A DNA stretch of 64,000 nt from Mya arenaria (GCF_026914265.1 NC_069136.1:25060701-25124700), one strand, 5' to 3'; shown: positions 1 through 13,520, numbered from the stretch's first letter. A program made the numbers and translations. The notes: generated by a model not told the origin, from the sequence alone.

Positions 1-625
1 CGTGAAGTTAGCGGCCTAGCGGCGTGAAGTTAACGGCCTGGCGGCCTAGCGGCGTGAAGTTGGCGGCCTAGCGGTCTGGCGGCCTATTTTTTTTCTCTAT
101 TTCCAAGCAATTGTTGAAGCGTTTTTTTAAAAAAAAATGATAAATCAAAGTTTTTTATTCATACAGTTACATAGCAACCTTAAATTGTTTTCTATTCAGA
201 ACATTTTTCTATACGTTTTAATTTAAAACAATTATAATTAACTGTTTTATGCACATGTTATCACTCTGAAGCGTTTTTAACTTTTTTTAAAAAAAAAGTC
301 GATCAAGCACTTCAGCGGCCTAGCGGCGTGAAATTAGCGGCCTAGCGGCCTAAAATTGAATCCTACTTCAAAGCATGTATATATGCATTTTCTTCTAAAA
401 CAATGACATATTAACTGTTTTTATGAACACATTAACACATTGAAGCGACTATCAACATTTTTTTTTCAAAATCGTCGATAAAGCAGTCAGCTAATTCAAA
501 GCATTGAACATGCCTGTTCTTTTAAAACATTGATGTATTTACTGTTTTTATGCACAAATTATCACTCTGAAGCGTTTTTCAACTTTTTTTCAAAAAAGTC
601 GATCGAGCACTTCAGCGGCCTAGCG
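1..625. repeat. GC-rich short satellite interleaved with 3 AT-rich tandem units
   Basis: The first 100 bases are tandem variants of a short unit built on gcggcctagcgg with gtgaagtt spacers. The same words return near 310-350 and 613-627. Between them, three related AT-rich blocks (about 226-310, 400-480 and 520-610) share the words aactgttttatgcac, tatcactctgaagcg and a following aaagtcgatc. The region is therefore a compound tandem repeat, cut by the window edge. A stray copy of the GC-rich word lies near 12237-12256. No gene is seen. Confidence 0.7.
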
Positions 626-854
626 GCCATTTATAAATGAAAACGACAAAACTGTTTAATATTTATTTTCAAATCAATTGATATTCAGTGATCAAACAAA
701 TCAATTAACAATTTAAAGACATACACGAAATTCAAAAGGTGTTTTCTGTTTGTTATACAATGTTATAGTGAAAATGTAAACAGGAAGATCAGGAAAGGCT
801 TATAAAATGAGAAACCAAACAAGAAATAATGTAAAAACTATAACTATATTTGTT

Positions 855-1190
855 TTAAAGATGCACTCTTACTCCCACATAAGATATTAATATTGTTTTA
901 ATAATTCGAAGGGATGAATAAATGTCGGAAACAATGGTTTTATGAAGGATACCGAGTTTGATTTGAAAGAAATGATCACAAAACACTGTATTTCTACCTT
1001 CTGAGACTATAGTAGATCACAGTAATCTTTAAGCATTCACCAATCATTTAATATGTTTGCGCTTTCTGCTATTAAATACACGGTAACAATCTGGTTTTCA
1101 GTAATTTATAGTTTCCATAAATGCACTATTTAGTAAATAGTTATAGGTTTATCAGTCAAATTGATGTTTGTTATACATGCGTATGAATTG
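855..1190 (-). repeat. 340 bp interspersed repeat (family F), copy 1
   Basis: This stretch matches the reverse complement of 10595-10940 and 12268-12600. Shared landmarks are the end word gcactcttactccca, a central block reading gagactatagtagatcacag, and a terminal block with tttatcagtcaaattgatg. No open reading frame is shared between copies, so it looks like a non-coding short interspersed element or MITE. Family unknown. Confidence 0.65.
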
Positions 1191-1366
1191 ATTTTGATTA
1201 AGAATGTCACTTTAAAGAATATATCTGATAATTGTTATTAATTAAGTGATTTCCTATTGGCCCATTTATTTGTCCGAAGTTAGCTGTATTTGCCTGAGCC
1301 TAAAATAACCTAAATAATAAATATTTTATTAATTAACTATAAACGTACGGTACGACATTTTGGTTA

Positions 1367-1368
<2 letters not shown>

Positions 1369-1410
<42 letters not shown>

Positions 1411-1536
1411 TTTCCACACCACCACCACCACCACCACCACCACTTCTACTACTAATACTACTACTACAACAACAACTATTACCACCACCACGACTACCAC
1501 CACCACCACTTCTACTACTACTACTACTACTACTAC

Positions 1537-1593
<57 letters not shown>
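1369..1593. repeat. ACT/ACC trinucleotide microsatellite
   Basis: Long runs of (act)n broken by (acc)n and a few act-aat steps. It is a compound microsatellite in non-coding DNA. Confidence 0.95.
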
Positions 1594-1594
<1 letters not shown>

Positions 1595-1599
1595 AATTG

Positions 1600-2440
1600 C
1601 AATTAAACTCTATTTTATTTAATATAATTTTGTAATTGTAATATTTATGTTTTGGTTATGTGCGTTTGTGTCTTGGCCATATCGATATTTATTTTTTTGT
1701 GTAAATGGCCATAGGCAAAATGCTGATTGACAAATAAAAACTTGTAACCCGTTTAAATAAAATAAATGCATATTTAAACTACGCCCAAGGACAGCGCTAA
1801 ACACGCTATTATAAAATAATGCATGTAATCAATGCCAGGACAGCAATCACTCTCAGTTTAGAATATCAAACTAAAAGTACTGTGAAAGGATTCTATTGTA
1901 TTCATACAATGGATTCTAGCCCCTGCACAATCAAGTTTGAGTGAACGGAGTCATATGTGGTCAACCTTGCATATACCTGTGTTAGCTAAACATTGGTCAG
2001 TTGGAGCGGGAAAGCGAACACGAATGACTTCTTATAGTGGCTGCCAAGAATTACAAACTTGTTTATTTCCAGGTATTTCTTTTGGGCGTTGCTAGGATTT
2101 AATATTGTGTTGGGTAATGCCGAACTGTTTCCATTGAGTTTTTGCTTTTCTTTCAATTGCTGGTTGTGAAACAAATCGTTCAGGACATCGGATAAATTAA
2201 AAGATACCACCTAAACAGTTAAATAGCGAAGCATTTACAAGAATGTCAGCTTATTATACAAATTTGAAATTAGAAATCAATAATTGTGTGGGAGAAAAAT
2301 ATAATAATTAATATATAGATATAGAATTTTAGAATTACACGAATTACACGAAATACAAACAGGCCTTTTCTGATGGTTTAAGCAATATATCAAGAAAAAA
2401 TAATTATAATTGTTTAAGTTAACTTTTTATTGAATAAGTG
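1600..2440. other. AT-rich stretch with no gene seen
   Basis: Only short open frames without family resemblance or splice context are present. Nothing else was recognised. Confidence 0.5.
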
Positions 2441-3230
2441 ACTGCATCAGTTCAATGGTTCATCACTTTCAGCGTCTATAGTACCGGCATTGTCCAATCA
2501 TTCAACCGGAAGTGATGCCCCATGCAGTGGAGTTGGCAAGGTGAACAGATGGCTGTTGGTGACAACTCACTGATGATGACTGGGCTGTACCAGGTGAGCA
2601 GTGTATCATCGATGAGTTTAAACAAACATTTTAAATATTCACATAGAATTTGAACATTGTTTTAAACTTCCATTCATCATGGTCTGTACTTTTGCAGCTG
2701 TTGTTTTTAAGAATTCTCTTGCAATTTGGATGTGTTGATTTTTGTCTTGGGTGAATATAGGAGCCCGTGTCACATATTATCGCGTTTTGTTGAATGTATT
2801 TTTGAAAAAGAAATTACTTTTACGCTGTACATGTATTTAATCAGTCGACAAACACACGTGTAACTTGTTTGGATATCTTTACACTGCATGTACACATTCT
2901 TAGGTCCTAAACAGGGCTTTTTCTATAAGCTGGGTCTTATCTTAATTACAATGTCTACATGAAAGGGCTTTTAAAATGGTTGAAATTTGCCCCTAATTCT
3001 TCTAAAAAATATTTGATTGTAAATTATATTTGTTTAAACCATATCAAGAAGGAACTGCATTGTTCAATAGTACAGCGGCAATGGTACGGAAGTGACCAAC
3101 CATCCAACCGGAAGATATACCCCTAGCATAGGAGTTAGCTGAGAGGGTAACAACTCGGTAAAGAAGCAATAACCTGATGGCTGTACCAGTGAAGGTTAGC
3201 ATGGTGTAATTGATAGTGATTGTTGTTTTT

Positions 3231-3259
3231 TGTGATGATGATGATGATGATGATGATGT

Positions 3260-3309
<50 letters not shown>

Positions 3310-3347
3310 ACGATGATGATTATGATTATAATGATTATGATGATGAA

Positions 3348-3404
<57 letters not shown>

Positions 3405-3462
3405 GATCATGATTAGGATATGATGATGATGATTATGATGATGATTACGATGATGATTTTCA
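3231..3462. repeat. GAT microsatellite
   Basis: A nearly pure (gat)n run with interruptions (tacgat, tataat, gaagat). It lies between two cores of the 2.4-10 kb array. Translations as poly-Asp, poly-Met or poly-Ile are artefacts of the repeat. Confidence 0.95.
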
Positions 3463-4544
3463 TAGCTATAAATGTAACTTAAATGTTTCAAGTTTGAAGG
3501 TCGTGTGTTTCAAGTTTGAAGGTCGTGCCTTATTAAACTATCCTGTTCTTAGCCTTATTACCCTAAAAGATAATTAATAAACATTTGTGCACATGTTATC
3601 GATGACAATGTCGATATTGTAAAGTTATTCTCCCTATTCGGCTTTCAAACTTATTTTATTTAGGTTGAAGGTATTTGGCTTCAGTGGCATATTGCATATA
3701 TATGTTACAGCATCCACGGTACCTAAAGTGGCCGGCCATCCAACCGGAAGAGATGCCCCTTGAAGTGGAGTTGGCGTAGAGGCGAAATGCGGCTACAGTT
3801 TAAGTCCAGTTAACGTAAGCTTTAATGGTCAACTCCGTCAACAAAGATATGTATTATTTTATATTAAACCATGAGCATGTTTTGTATAAGTTTTTGTTTG
3901 CACTATTTGGATTGGTACTGTTTAATCAAATTTCCATCTTAAAATAATGTTTTCACTAAGTATGTCACTTTATATTTCATAGCCTTATTACAATATATTG
4001 ACATCATTTTTAAAGGTTCTTATTAAATGAATTATTTTATCAAACACGTCAAAGTTCTTCGAATTAATGATTCTTTTTTCCAAATACATGAGAATTGAAA
4101 AGACATTTTCTGTTGGTTTTATAAATCTTACAGTGAAAGTGCTAAAAGGTGCCAGCATCCTTTCCCAAGATTTATTTAACCGTACCCAAGTAGCAGAAAA
4201 TGTTAATTTCGTTTTCGTGTATGTTAAACTATAGTATTTTTAAATAAAATGTTTCACATTGGAGGGGCTTCATTTGTATAAGACTAAACGTGGTATATAA
4301 TAAACTGGTAGGAAAGGCTCATGAAATAAGAGTGCAAAAACAATATAAAACTTTTTTAATCCATATAAAAAATTCTGTTTAATAAACATAATTTAAATGT
4401 TTCGAATCATATTTGTTTATTTCTACTTTAATTAACATGTTTAACAATTATTAAATTAATAATGATACTAGCTTATTGTACATATAAACTACTTATTGAA
4501 ATAATTTACTGGACCAGTTTGTCATTTAAATATCTTTGTTTCAT

Positions 4545-7500
4545 CGTCAACGGTACCTGAAGTGGCCAGCCATCCAACCGGAGAGACGCCCCTTGCAGTG
4601 GAGTTGGCGAAGAGGTGCAATGCGGCTACAGTTGCTGTCCAGTTTACGTAAGGTAAAATGGACAATCAACATCAACAAAAGTGTGTATTATTTTGCTCAC
4701 TTTTTTGTATAAGTTTTTGTTTGCACTAACTGGATCAGCATTGGTTTCTTTAAATAAACCATCTTAAAAGAATGTTGTCGATAAGTAGGTCACTCTTTAT
4801 TTCAAAGCCGTATTAACATGTATTGACAACATTTTTAAAGGTTCTTATTTAGTCATTATTTTATTAAACATATCAATGATTTTTCGAATTAATGATGCTG
4901 CGGCTACAGTTGCAGTCCAGTTTAGTAAGCATTAATGGACAACTTCGTCAACCAAGATGTTTATTATTTTGCTCATGTTTTGTATAAGGTTTTGTTTGCA
5001 CCATTTGGATATGTATTGTTAATTCAAATATTCCATCTTAACATAATGTTTTCACTAAGTATTTCACTTTATATTTCATAGCCTTATTAAAATGTATTGA
5101 CATCATTTTTAAAGGTTATAATTAAATGAATTATTTTATTAAACATATCAAAGTTCTTCGAATTAATAAAAAAAAAATCCAAATACATGAGAATTGAAAA
5201 GGCATTTTCTGTTGGTTTTATAAATCTTACAGTGAAAGTGCTAAAAGGTGCCAGCATCCTTTCCCAAGATTTATTTAACCGTACCCAAGTAGCAAAAAAT
5301 GTTAATTTCTTTTTCGTGTATGTTAAACTATAGTATTTTTTAAATCAAATGTTTCACATTGGAGGGGCTTCATTTGTATAAGACTAAACGTGGTATATAA
5401 TAAACTGGTAGGAAAGGCTCATGAAATAAGAGTGCAAAACAATATAAAACTTTTTTAATCCATATACAAATTTCTGTTAAATGAACATAATTTAATTGTT
5501 TCGAATCATATTTGTTTATTTCTACTTTAATTAACATGTTTAACAATAATTAAATTAATAATGATACTAGCTTATTGTACATATAAACTACTAATTGAAA
5601 TAATTAACTGGACCAGTTTTTCATTTAAATATCTTTGTTTCATCGTCAACGGTACCTGAAGTGGCCAGCCATCCAACCGGAGAGATGCCCCTTGCAGTGG
5701 GCGAAGAGGCGCAATGCGGCTACAGTTGCAGTCCAGTTTACGTAAGGTAAAATGGACAATCAACATCAACAAAAGTATGCATTATTTTGCTCACTTTTTT
5801 GTATAAGTTTTTGTTTGCACTAATTGGATGCGCATTGTTTCTTTAAATAAACCATCTTAAAAGAATGTTGTCGATAAGTAGGTCACTCTTTATTTCAAAG
5901 CCGTATTAACATATTGACAACATTTTTAAAGGTTCTTATTTAGTCATTATTTTATTAAACATATCAATGATTTTTCGAATTATTGATGCTGCGGCTACAG
6001 TTGCAGTCCAATTTAGTAAGCATTAATGGACAACTTCGTCAACCAAGATATTTATTATTTTGCTCATGTTTTGTATAAGGTTTTGTTTGCACCATTTGGA
6101 TATGTATTGTTAATTCAAATATTCCATCTTAAAATAATGTTTTCACTAAGTATTTCACTTTATATTTCATAGCCTTATTAAAATGTATTGACATCATTTT
6201 TAAAGGTTATAATTAAATGATTTATTTTATTAAACATATCAAAGTTCTTCGAATTAATAATTCTTTTTTCCAAATACATGAGAATTGAAAAGGCATTTTC
6301 TGTTGGTTTTATAAATCTTACAGTGAAAGTGCTAAAAGGTGCCAGCATCCTTTCCCAAGATTTATTTAACCGTACCCAAGTAGCAAAAAATGTTAATTTC
6401 TTTTTCGTGTATGTTAAACTATAGTATTTTTTAAATCAAATGTTTCACATTGGAGGGGCTTCATTTGTATAAGACTAAACGTGGTATATAATAAACTGGT
6501 AGGAAAGGCTCATGAAATAAGAGTGCAAAACAATATAAAACGTTTTTAATCCATATAAAAATTTCTGTTAAATGAACATAATTTAATTGTTTCGAATCAT
6601 ATTTGTTTATTTCTACTTTAATTAACATGTTTAACAATAATTAAATTAATAATGATACTAGCTTATTGTACATATAAACTACTAATTAAAATAATTAACT
6701 GGACCAGTTTTTCATTTAAATATCTTTGTCTCATCGTCAACGGTACCTGAAGTGGCCAGCCATCCAACCGGAGAGATGCCCCTTGCAGTGGAGTTGGCGA
6801 AGAGGTGCAATGCGGCTACAGTTGCAGTCCAGTTTACGTAAGGTAAAATGGACAATCAACATCAACAAAAGTATGTTTCATTTTGCTCACTTTTTTTGTG
6901 TAAGTTTTTGTTTGCACTAATTGGATGCGCATTGTTTTCTTTAAATAAACCATCTTAAAAGAATGTTGTCAATAAGTAGATCACTCTTTATTTCAAAGCC
7001 GTATTAAAATATATGGACAACATTTTTAAAGGTTCTTATTTAGTCATTATTTTATTAAACATATCAATGATTCTTCGAATTAATGATGCTGCGGCTACAG
7101 TTGCAGTCCAGTTTAGTAAGCTTAAATGGACGACTTCGTCGACCAAGATATTTATTATTTTGCTCATGTTTTGTATAAGGTTTTGTTTGCACCATTTGGA
7201 TATGTATTGTTAATTCAAATATTCCATCTTAAAATAATGTTTTCACTAAGTATGTCACTTTATATTTCATAGCCTTATTAAAATATATTGACATCATTTT
7301 TAAAGGTTATAATTAAATGAATTATTTTATTAAACATATCAAAGTTCTTCGAATTAATAATTCTTTTTTCCAAATACATGAGAATTGAAAAGGCATTTTC
7401 TGTTGGTTTTATAAATCCTACAGTGAAAGTGCTAAAAGGTGCCAGCATCCTTTCCCAAGATTTATTTAACCGTACCCAAGTAGCAGAAAATGTTAATTTC

Positions 7501-8930
7501 TTTTTCGTGTATGTTAAACTATAGTATTTTTAAATAAAATGTTTCACATTGGAGGGGCTTCATTTGTATAAGACTAAACGTGGTATATAATAAACTGGTA
7601 GGAAAGGCTCATAAAATAAGAGTGCAAAACAATATAAAACTTTTTTAATTCATATGAATATAACTGTTAAATGTAAATTATTTAATTGATTTTGAATGAT
7701 ATTTGTTAATAACTACTTAAATTTACATGTTTAACAATTGTTTATTGAATTATGATACTAGCTTATTGTACATATAAACTACTTATTGAAATAATTTTCT
7801 GGACCAGTTTTTCATTTAAATATCTTTGTTTCATCGTCGACGGTACATGAAGTGGCCAGCCATCCAACCGGAGAGATGCCCCTTGCAGTGGAGTTGGGGA
7901 AGAGGCGCAACGCGGCTACAGTTGCTGTCCAGTTTACGTAAGGTAAAATGGACAATCAACATCAACAAAAGTGTGTATTATTTTGCTCACTTTTTGTATA
8001 AGTTTTTGTTTGCACTAATTGGATGCGCATTGTTTCTTTAAATAAACCATCTTAAAAGAATGTTGTCGATAAGTAGGTCACTCTTTATTTCAAAGCCATA
8101 TTAACATAAATGGACAGCATTTTAAAGGTTCTTATTTAGTCATTATTTCATTAAACATATCAATGATTCTTCGAATTAATGATGCTGCGGCTACAGTTGC
8201 AGTCCAGTTTAGTAAGCATTAATGGACAACTTCGTCAACCAAGATATTTATTATTTTGCTCATGTTTTGTATAAGGTTTTGTTTGCACCATTTGGATATG
8301 TATTGTTAATTCAAATATTCCATCTTAAAATAATGTTTTCACTAAGTATGTCATTTTATATTTCATAGCCTTATTAAAATATATTGACATCATTAATAAA
8401 GGTTATAATTAAATGAATTATTTTATTAAACATATCAAAGTTCTTCGAATTAATAATTCTTTTTTCCAAATACATGAGAATTGAAAAGGCATTTTCTGTT
8501 GGTTTTATAAATCTTACAGTGAAAATGCTATAAGGCACCAGCATCCTTTCCCAAGATTTATTTAACCGTACCCAAGTAGCAGAAAATGTTAATTTCTTTT
8601 TCGTGTATGTTAAACTATAGTATTTTTAAATAAAATGTTTCACATTGGTGGGGACTTTATTTGTATAAGACTAAACGTGGTATATAATAAACTGGTAGGA
8701 AAGGCATATGAAATGAGAGTGCAAAACAATATAAAACTAATTTAATTCATATGAATATATCTGTCTTATGACAATTATTTAATTGATTTTGAATGATATT
8801 TGTTTATAACTACTTTAATTTACATGTTTAACAATTGTTTATTTAATTATGATCCTAGTTTACATATAAACTACTTATTGAAATAAGTTACTGGATCGGA
8901 TTTTCATTTAAATATCATTGTTACATCGTC
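4545..8930 (+). repeat. 1.1 kb tandem repeat, four near-identical units
   Basis: Units begin near 4545, 5642, 6732, 7832 and (diverged) 8930, giving periods of about 1,090-1,100 bp. Each unit contains the exon-like core and then a second half about 360 bp later that restarts with gatgctgcggctacagttgc, so the unit is itself an internal duplication of about 260-360 bp. The block before it (3660-4545) is a shorter unit of about 840 bp lacking the internal duplicate. Copies share words such as agactaaacgtggtatataa and ggtgccagcatcctttccca. The high similarity suggests recent amplification or homogenisation. Confidence 0.85.
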
Positions 8931-10339
8931 AACGGTACCTGAAGTGGCCAGCCATCCAACTGGAGAGATGCCCCTTGCAGTGGAGTTGGCGAAGAAGCGC
9001 AATGCAACTACAGTGGCAGTCAGGTTTGCGTAAACATTTTTAAACTATAATTGTGTGCCTTCTTATTATGTATTAAATGTGCCAATGTAAATATTTGTAA
9101 ACATTTTGTTTGTCTACATAGGCCTTCTTCTATATATTGAACGTTTTTTTAAATATTAGTGACTGCGGTCTTTCATTGTTTCAGCTGTGTGTCCCACCAT
9201 CCAGATTTGGAATCGATGCCCCATGCATTAAGCTTTGGATGACATATCACGTATGATACTTGGACAGGAGCAGGTAAGCATTGTGTATAAAATAAATGAT
9301 ATAACATTGATTGTGTTGTACATATGGTCAATTGTGAAATTGATGAAAATGGTTACAGTCACTGTACAGGGGATACTAGTGTTATTGATTGTCAATTTGG
9401 TCTTGCAAAATGATCGTATTGATGTTGGCTTTTCTTTTCGAAGAATAAGGAGGGCTATACTTATCGTTTAAGCGTTCATACATTACAGCGTTGTTCAGAA
9501 CCATCACACAATTAGGTTACATAACTCCATATCACACTTTATACACATAATGACCGTTAATAGTCTTAGGAACCTTAGGTTTGTGTTTTGGGTACAGTGT
9601 TTTCTTGTTTTAAGGGAAGTTGGGATGTTCACAAATAACTTTTATACTCTTCATTCAGTTGACTTGATACAACTGTTGACGGTCATCAAACAATAACGTT
9701 ACAACCTTCCATGAAATCGACCCATATGTGGTTTAATATTTCAGTGTCAAGGAAACCGGAAGTGTCCCACCTTGCAACTCGGAAGTGATGCCTCTTGCAA
9801 CCTGTACGAAGCCCAGCGGCATTTGCAATGGTACGAATAATGAAAATATTGCTTGATTGAATTTTAGAACTTAAACACAGATAATATTTAATTGAAATAT
9901 CGTTGAAATATCACTCTACTTCGTTCGAATTACATTAATACAATAAAGATTTAAACTTTAACTGATATCAAAGTTAATGATTAAAATTAAAATGGAGATG
10001 ACGATGGTTAAAACGATGATGGTGGGCTGTTGGTGATGATGCTGATCTTGTTATGTTAAAGGATAATGGTCTTGTCATCAAACTCTAAACATGATTGATA
10101 GTTTGTTTTTTCATACAATTTCAGCCCGAAGGCCGCGTATACTTGTCTTCCATTAAGAACTTTTGGCCCTGTGTGACAACTTAGTGATGACACAATGGGT
10201 AACACCTCACTGATGACACAATCGCTTGATTGCTAAACTGGATCCGGCCTTTTCACGGGAAACACAATTAAAAATGAAATAATTAATACATTGACGCTCT
10301 ATTTTTGGGCATTGTGTTGATCGATAAGACTTTTAGATT

Positions 10340-10600
10340 TATGTGACAATCTTATAATGTTGTGACATTATAATAGTTATGTTACATTCTTATTCTGAAG
10401 TGACTTTCATATGTTCATTTGACTTTCTCATGGTATGTGAATTCTTATATTGATGTGATAATTCAGTGTTTATGTTACATTAATATATTGATGTGACATT
10501 CTTATATTGATGTGGCATTAAGGTGTTGATGCGACATTCTTATATCGATGTGACGTTCTTCTATAAATGTGACATTTTTATATCGATGTACATACACAAG
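10340..10600 (+). repeat. ~20 bp tandem repeat around gtgacattcttatat
   Basis: Imperfect repeats of ttatattgatgtgacattc run for about 250 bp, with variants such as tgtggcatt and tgcgacatt. Non-coding. Confidence 0.7.
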
Positions 10601-10940
10601 TATAACAAACATTAATTTTGACTGATAAACCTTCAACTACTTACTAAATTATGCATTTATGGAAACTATTTATTATTGATAACAAGATTGTAACTGCGAA
10701 TTTAACAGCAGAAAGCGCAAAAACATTAAATGATTGGTGAATGCTAAAAGATTTACTGCGGTCTACTATAGTCTCATAAGGTAGAAATACCGTGTTTTAT
10801 GCTAATTTCTTTAGTATTAAATTTGATATTCTTCATAAGAACCGTGGTTTTGACATTTATTCATCCTTACGGGAATATAAAAACCATATTATTATTTGTA
10901 ATAAATCTTTTCTGGGAGTAAGAGTGCATCTTTAATGTAA
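10595..10940 (+). repeat. 340 bp interspersed repeat (family F), copy 2
   Basis: Matches copy 1 (855-1190) in inverted orientation and 12268-12600 in the same orientation. Shared words include gtctcataaggtagaaa and gagtaagagtgcatcttt. Confidence 0.65.
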
Positions 10941-10944
10941 CCTT

Positions 10945-12235
10945 CTTATTGTGATGTGACATTCTTCCATTGTTAGTTTAACAGTAAGTTATTGCGCGAG
11001 TTCTTTAAGATATAGATGTAAATTATATGTTCAACTTCATGCTGTAAACACCCTTATTTTTGATATTACACAATCTTTTATCGAATATTATTCATACAAA
11101 TTTGAAAATAGAATGTTTGTATACATGTTTCATATGTGTTTATACATGCATACATGTCCGGATAAGTTCCGTATATATCCTATATTCTGAGGAATGAATT
11201 AGGGGTTATCTGCTTTAGTTAAGCCCTACGTGCATCGCTACGGATAAACACGTTTCATCCACCGTCGGCGGGTGTTTTGCGTGGGCGGCTGTCATTCCTA
11301 TGAAGGATATATGATCAAATCTGTATCACCGTTAGAAAGAATTAATTAGAGGCGCAATTAAGACTCTTTGAAACTTTGTAATTATTTATTTTTGGCTCCT
11401 GGTAGTATACAGGTTTGATCAGGACATGTGCCGAAGGGGCCGGCAACATTTAGACAGAATGGAACAAAATGTTCGAACTTTTCAGTGTTTAAGTATTTAA
11501 GTATTTATGTAGAGAATTTATTTTAAAAGAAAATTGTTTGTATGCGTTTACAAGTGTGTGCCACACTGCTCCAACATGTGCCAAAATAAATATCGAAGTC
11601 TTGCCCCATATAACATAGTGTTTGTCTTTTGTGCGGAGGGACGTTAAGAAAATATTGTATCAAACTACATTGATATTGTTTGAACTTGATCAATAACAAA
11701 AGTATTTTTTCGTTATGTTTAATTATTTGATGAACTAATATATCAGTTTTGGGGAACTGACCCAGTAAAGGTATTGAGTAAGGTCCAAATGTGAACTTCA
11801 ATGGTTACCCTACAGAAGATCGAGGTATTTGCGTGCAACCACTATCTAGCAAAGACAGTTACCTCATTTTAAGAAAGCCGACCTGGACCTTGAAGTGGTC
11901 GACTCCTATAAAAAAAATATGTATCAAGTGCGTTATATGACGAAAACGAAAAACGCAGCGTTTCCAAACTATTTTAACCGCATAACATAGACTGAAGACT
12001 AATTACGGCGCTACTTTTAGCAAGCTGATCAATATGCAGAACGCTGTCCGTAGCAATTAGAGCAGATTGCTTACTAGGTATTTTCGATGTAAATGTTAAT
12101 ATAAATAGGTCGTTGACCCACGCAGTTCTAACCGCGCTGGGGTTGATACGCCCGTGCGCGCATTAATTCGCTAAAACTTAAAAATGTTATGTCGATCTGC
12201 CGATGCGATTTCCGAGATACGGTTATAAAAGTCTG
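10945..12235. other. Intergenic stretch, no gene seen
   Basis: Contains short unrelated open frames (the longest, 11523-11801 on the minus strand, has no recognisable domain) and a GC-rich patch near 11220-11290. No splice-consistent gene model was found. Confidence 0.5.
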
Positions 12236-12267
12236 CAGGCCTAGCGGCCTACAGCCTAAACACATGT

Positions 12268-12600
12268 ACAACCATCATAAAATTTTATTGATAAGCCTTG
12301 AACTACTTACAAAATAATGAATTTATGGAAAGTAATAATAACCTTTATCAAGATTGGAACCGTGCATTTAATAGGTGAAAACGCCAAAAGATGCTTAAAA
12401 TATTTTCTGTGGTCTACTGTGGTCTCATAAGGTAGAAAAACCGCGTTTTTCTGCACCTTTCTTTCCAATTAAACTCGGTATCAATCATAAGACCCATTCT
12501 GTTCGACATTTGTTTATCGTTATTGTTATATCACAACAATTGTATTAATTGTGGTAAATCTTATTTTGGAGTAAGATTGTATTTAAAGTAATTGTCTACC
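12268..12600 (+). repeat. 340 bp interspersed repeat (family F), copy 3
   Basis: Same element as 10595-10940, more diverged. It begins just after a remnant of the gcggcctagcggcc satellite word. Confidence 0.6.
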
Positions 12601-12904
12601 AAAGCGAGACGATAACGACGAATGAAGTCGACAGCATATCGAGATCATATGCGACAACAAGTTCGAAATTTCGTATTACCACCACCACGAAACAACAACA
12701 ACAACGGAGACGAAAAAACCTTCACAATTTAACATCCCTTCGAATGGACACTGTCTAATGTAAAACTCTGATACATGTTATGTACAAGTTATGAAATCAA
12801 TAACGAAATTGAGTTAACATTTTGTTAATAAAACGCCGTCACGACATTTGCAGTCAATTCACACAGCTATTCGGATGATAAAATAGTTCGGATAAACGAT
12901 AAAG

Positions 12905-13025
12905 TAACCGTGGGAGTAAAAGTGCGCCCGGTGTGAGGCTCGAAGCCACGACCTGCGAAACACAAGTACGGAGCTCTAACCAACTGTGCTATCCGGGCCT
13001 TACCCACACACACTACACTCCTCCC
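12905..13025 (-). repeat. tRNA-derived SINE head (pseudo-tRNA)
   Basis: On the minus strand the piece reads gcccggatagcacagttggt, then gagc, and later ggcttcgagcc. These fit the Pol III box A (TRGCNNAGTNGG) and box B (GGTTCGANNCC) motifs. The T stem is imperfect and the anticodon stem does not fold cleanly, so it is a tRNA-derived SINE or pseudogene, not a working tRNA. A word reading ttacccacacacactaca next to it recurs beside the relative at 13440-13520. Confidence 0.55.
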
Positions 13026-13439
13026 CAATTAACATTTAAAGCTGACAGAGGCACTCCTGCCGTCTACCGCTGCCCCAAGTAAAGTAAACCTTGGCGGAAA
13101 GGCCACAAGTCCAATGATCCATATCAATATAAACTTTATTCTTCAACTGTTACTCCACAATATTAAACAATTCACTGTTAAAACCCCCCCACAAAAGTTA
13201 CACTTATTTTAGCCAATACCTTTTAATTATTACACTTGAGTGTTTAATGAAACACAAATAATTAGTTAATTTAGATCAACTTTTATCAATAAAGCAAAGC
13301 CATTTTGAAATAATGTAGCAGGTGCCTGTTATCTTTCCGCTCAATATACTTAGCGCTGGGATCTGTCACTCTTGGCTAGGAAAAGAACAGTTGGGCTTTG
13401 GACGTGTAGAGTTGACAAAACAAAAATTGTGAAAGACTC

Positions 13440-13520
13440 TGAAGCGGCTATTTATATGGACTAGGCGCTCTAACCGACTGAGGTACCCGGGCAGCTGGTT
13501 CTTACCCACACACACTACAA
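13440..13520 (-). repeat. Second tRNA-like SINE head
   Basis: The minus strand reads gcccgggtacctcagtcggt followed by tagagcgcc, a box A-like head. The same acccacacacactaca flank is present as at 13000-13018. Box B was not found, so the copy is truncated. Confidence 0.45.

Larger units (their letters stand above)
2450..10250 (+). repeat. Diverging tandem array built on an exon-like ~100 bp core
   Basis: A core reading roughly ggtacctgaagtggccagcc, then atccaaccggagagatgcc and cagtggagttggcgaagagg, recurs near 2475, 3070, 3715, 4548, 5648, 6738, 7838 and 8932. Weaker relatives lie near 9187 and 9755. Several cores end in a donor-like signal (ttacgtaagg, ttaacgtaagc, tttgcgtaaac; ccaggtgagcag at about 2590). 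The frame across the core is not kept: some copies read accggaagtgatgcc and others accggagagatgcc, one base shorter, and one copy carries a stop. I therefore do not call a protein. It could be the decayed exon array of an old gene, a spliced non-coding RNA, or a satellite. Spacing grows from about 600 to 1,100 bp along the array. Confidence 0.6.

Noticed and set aside
3135-3491. Open frames of poly-Asp, poly-Met and poly-Ile
   Set aside because: They are translations of the GAT microsatellite in three frames, with no start context or flanking exons.
12905-13025. Functional tRNA gene
   Set aside because: Box A and B are present but the T and anticodon stems do not pair properly. The flank repeats elsewhere, so it is a SINE head.
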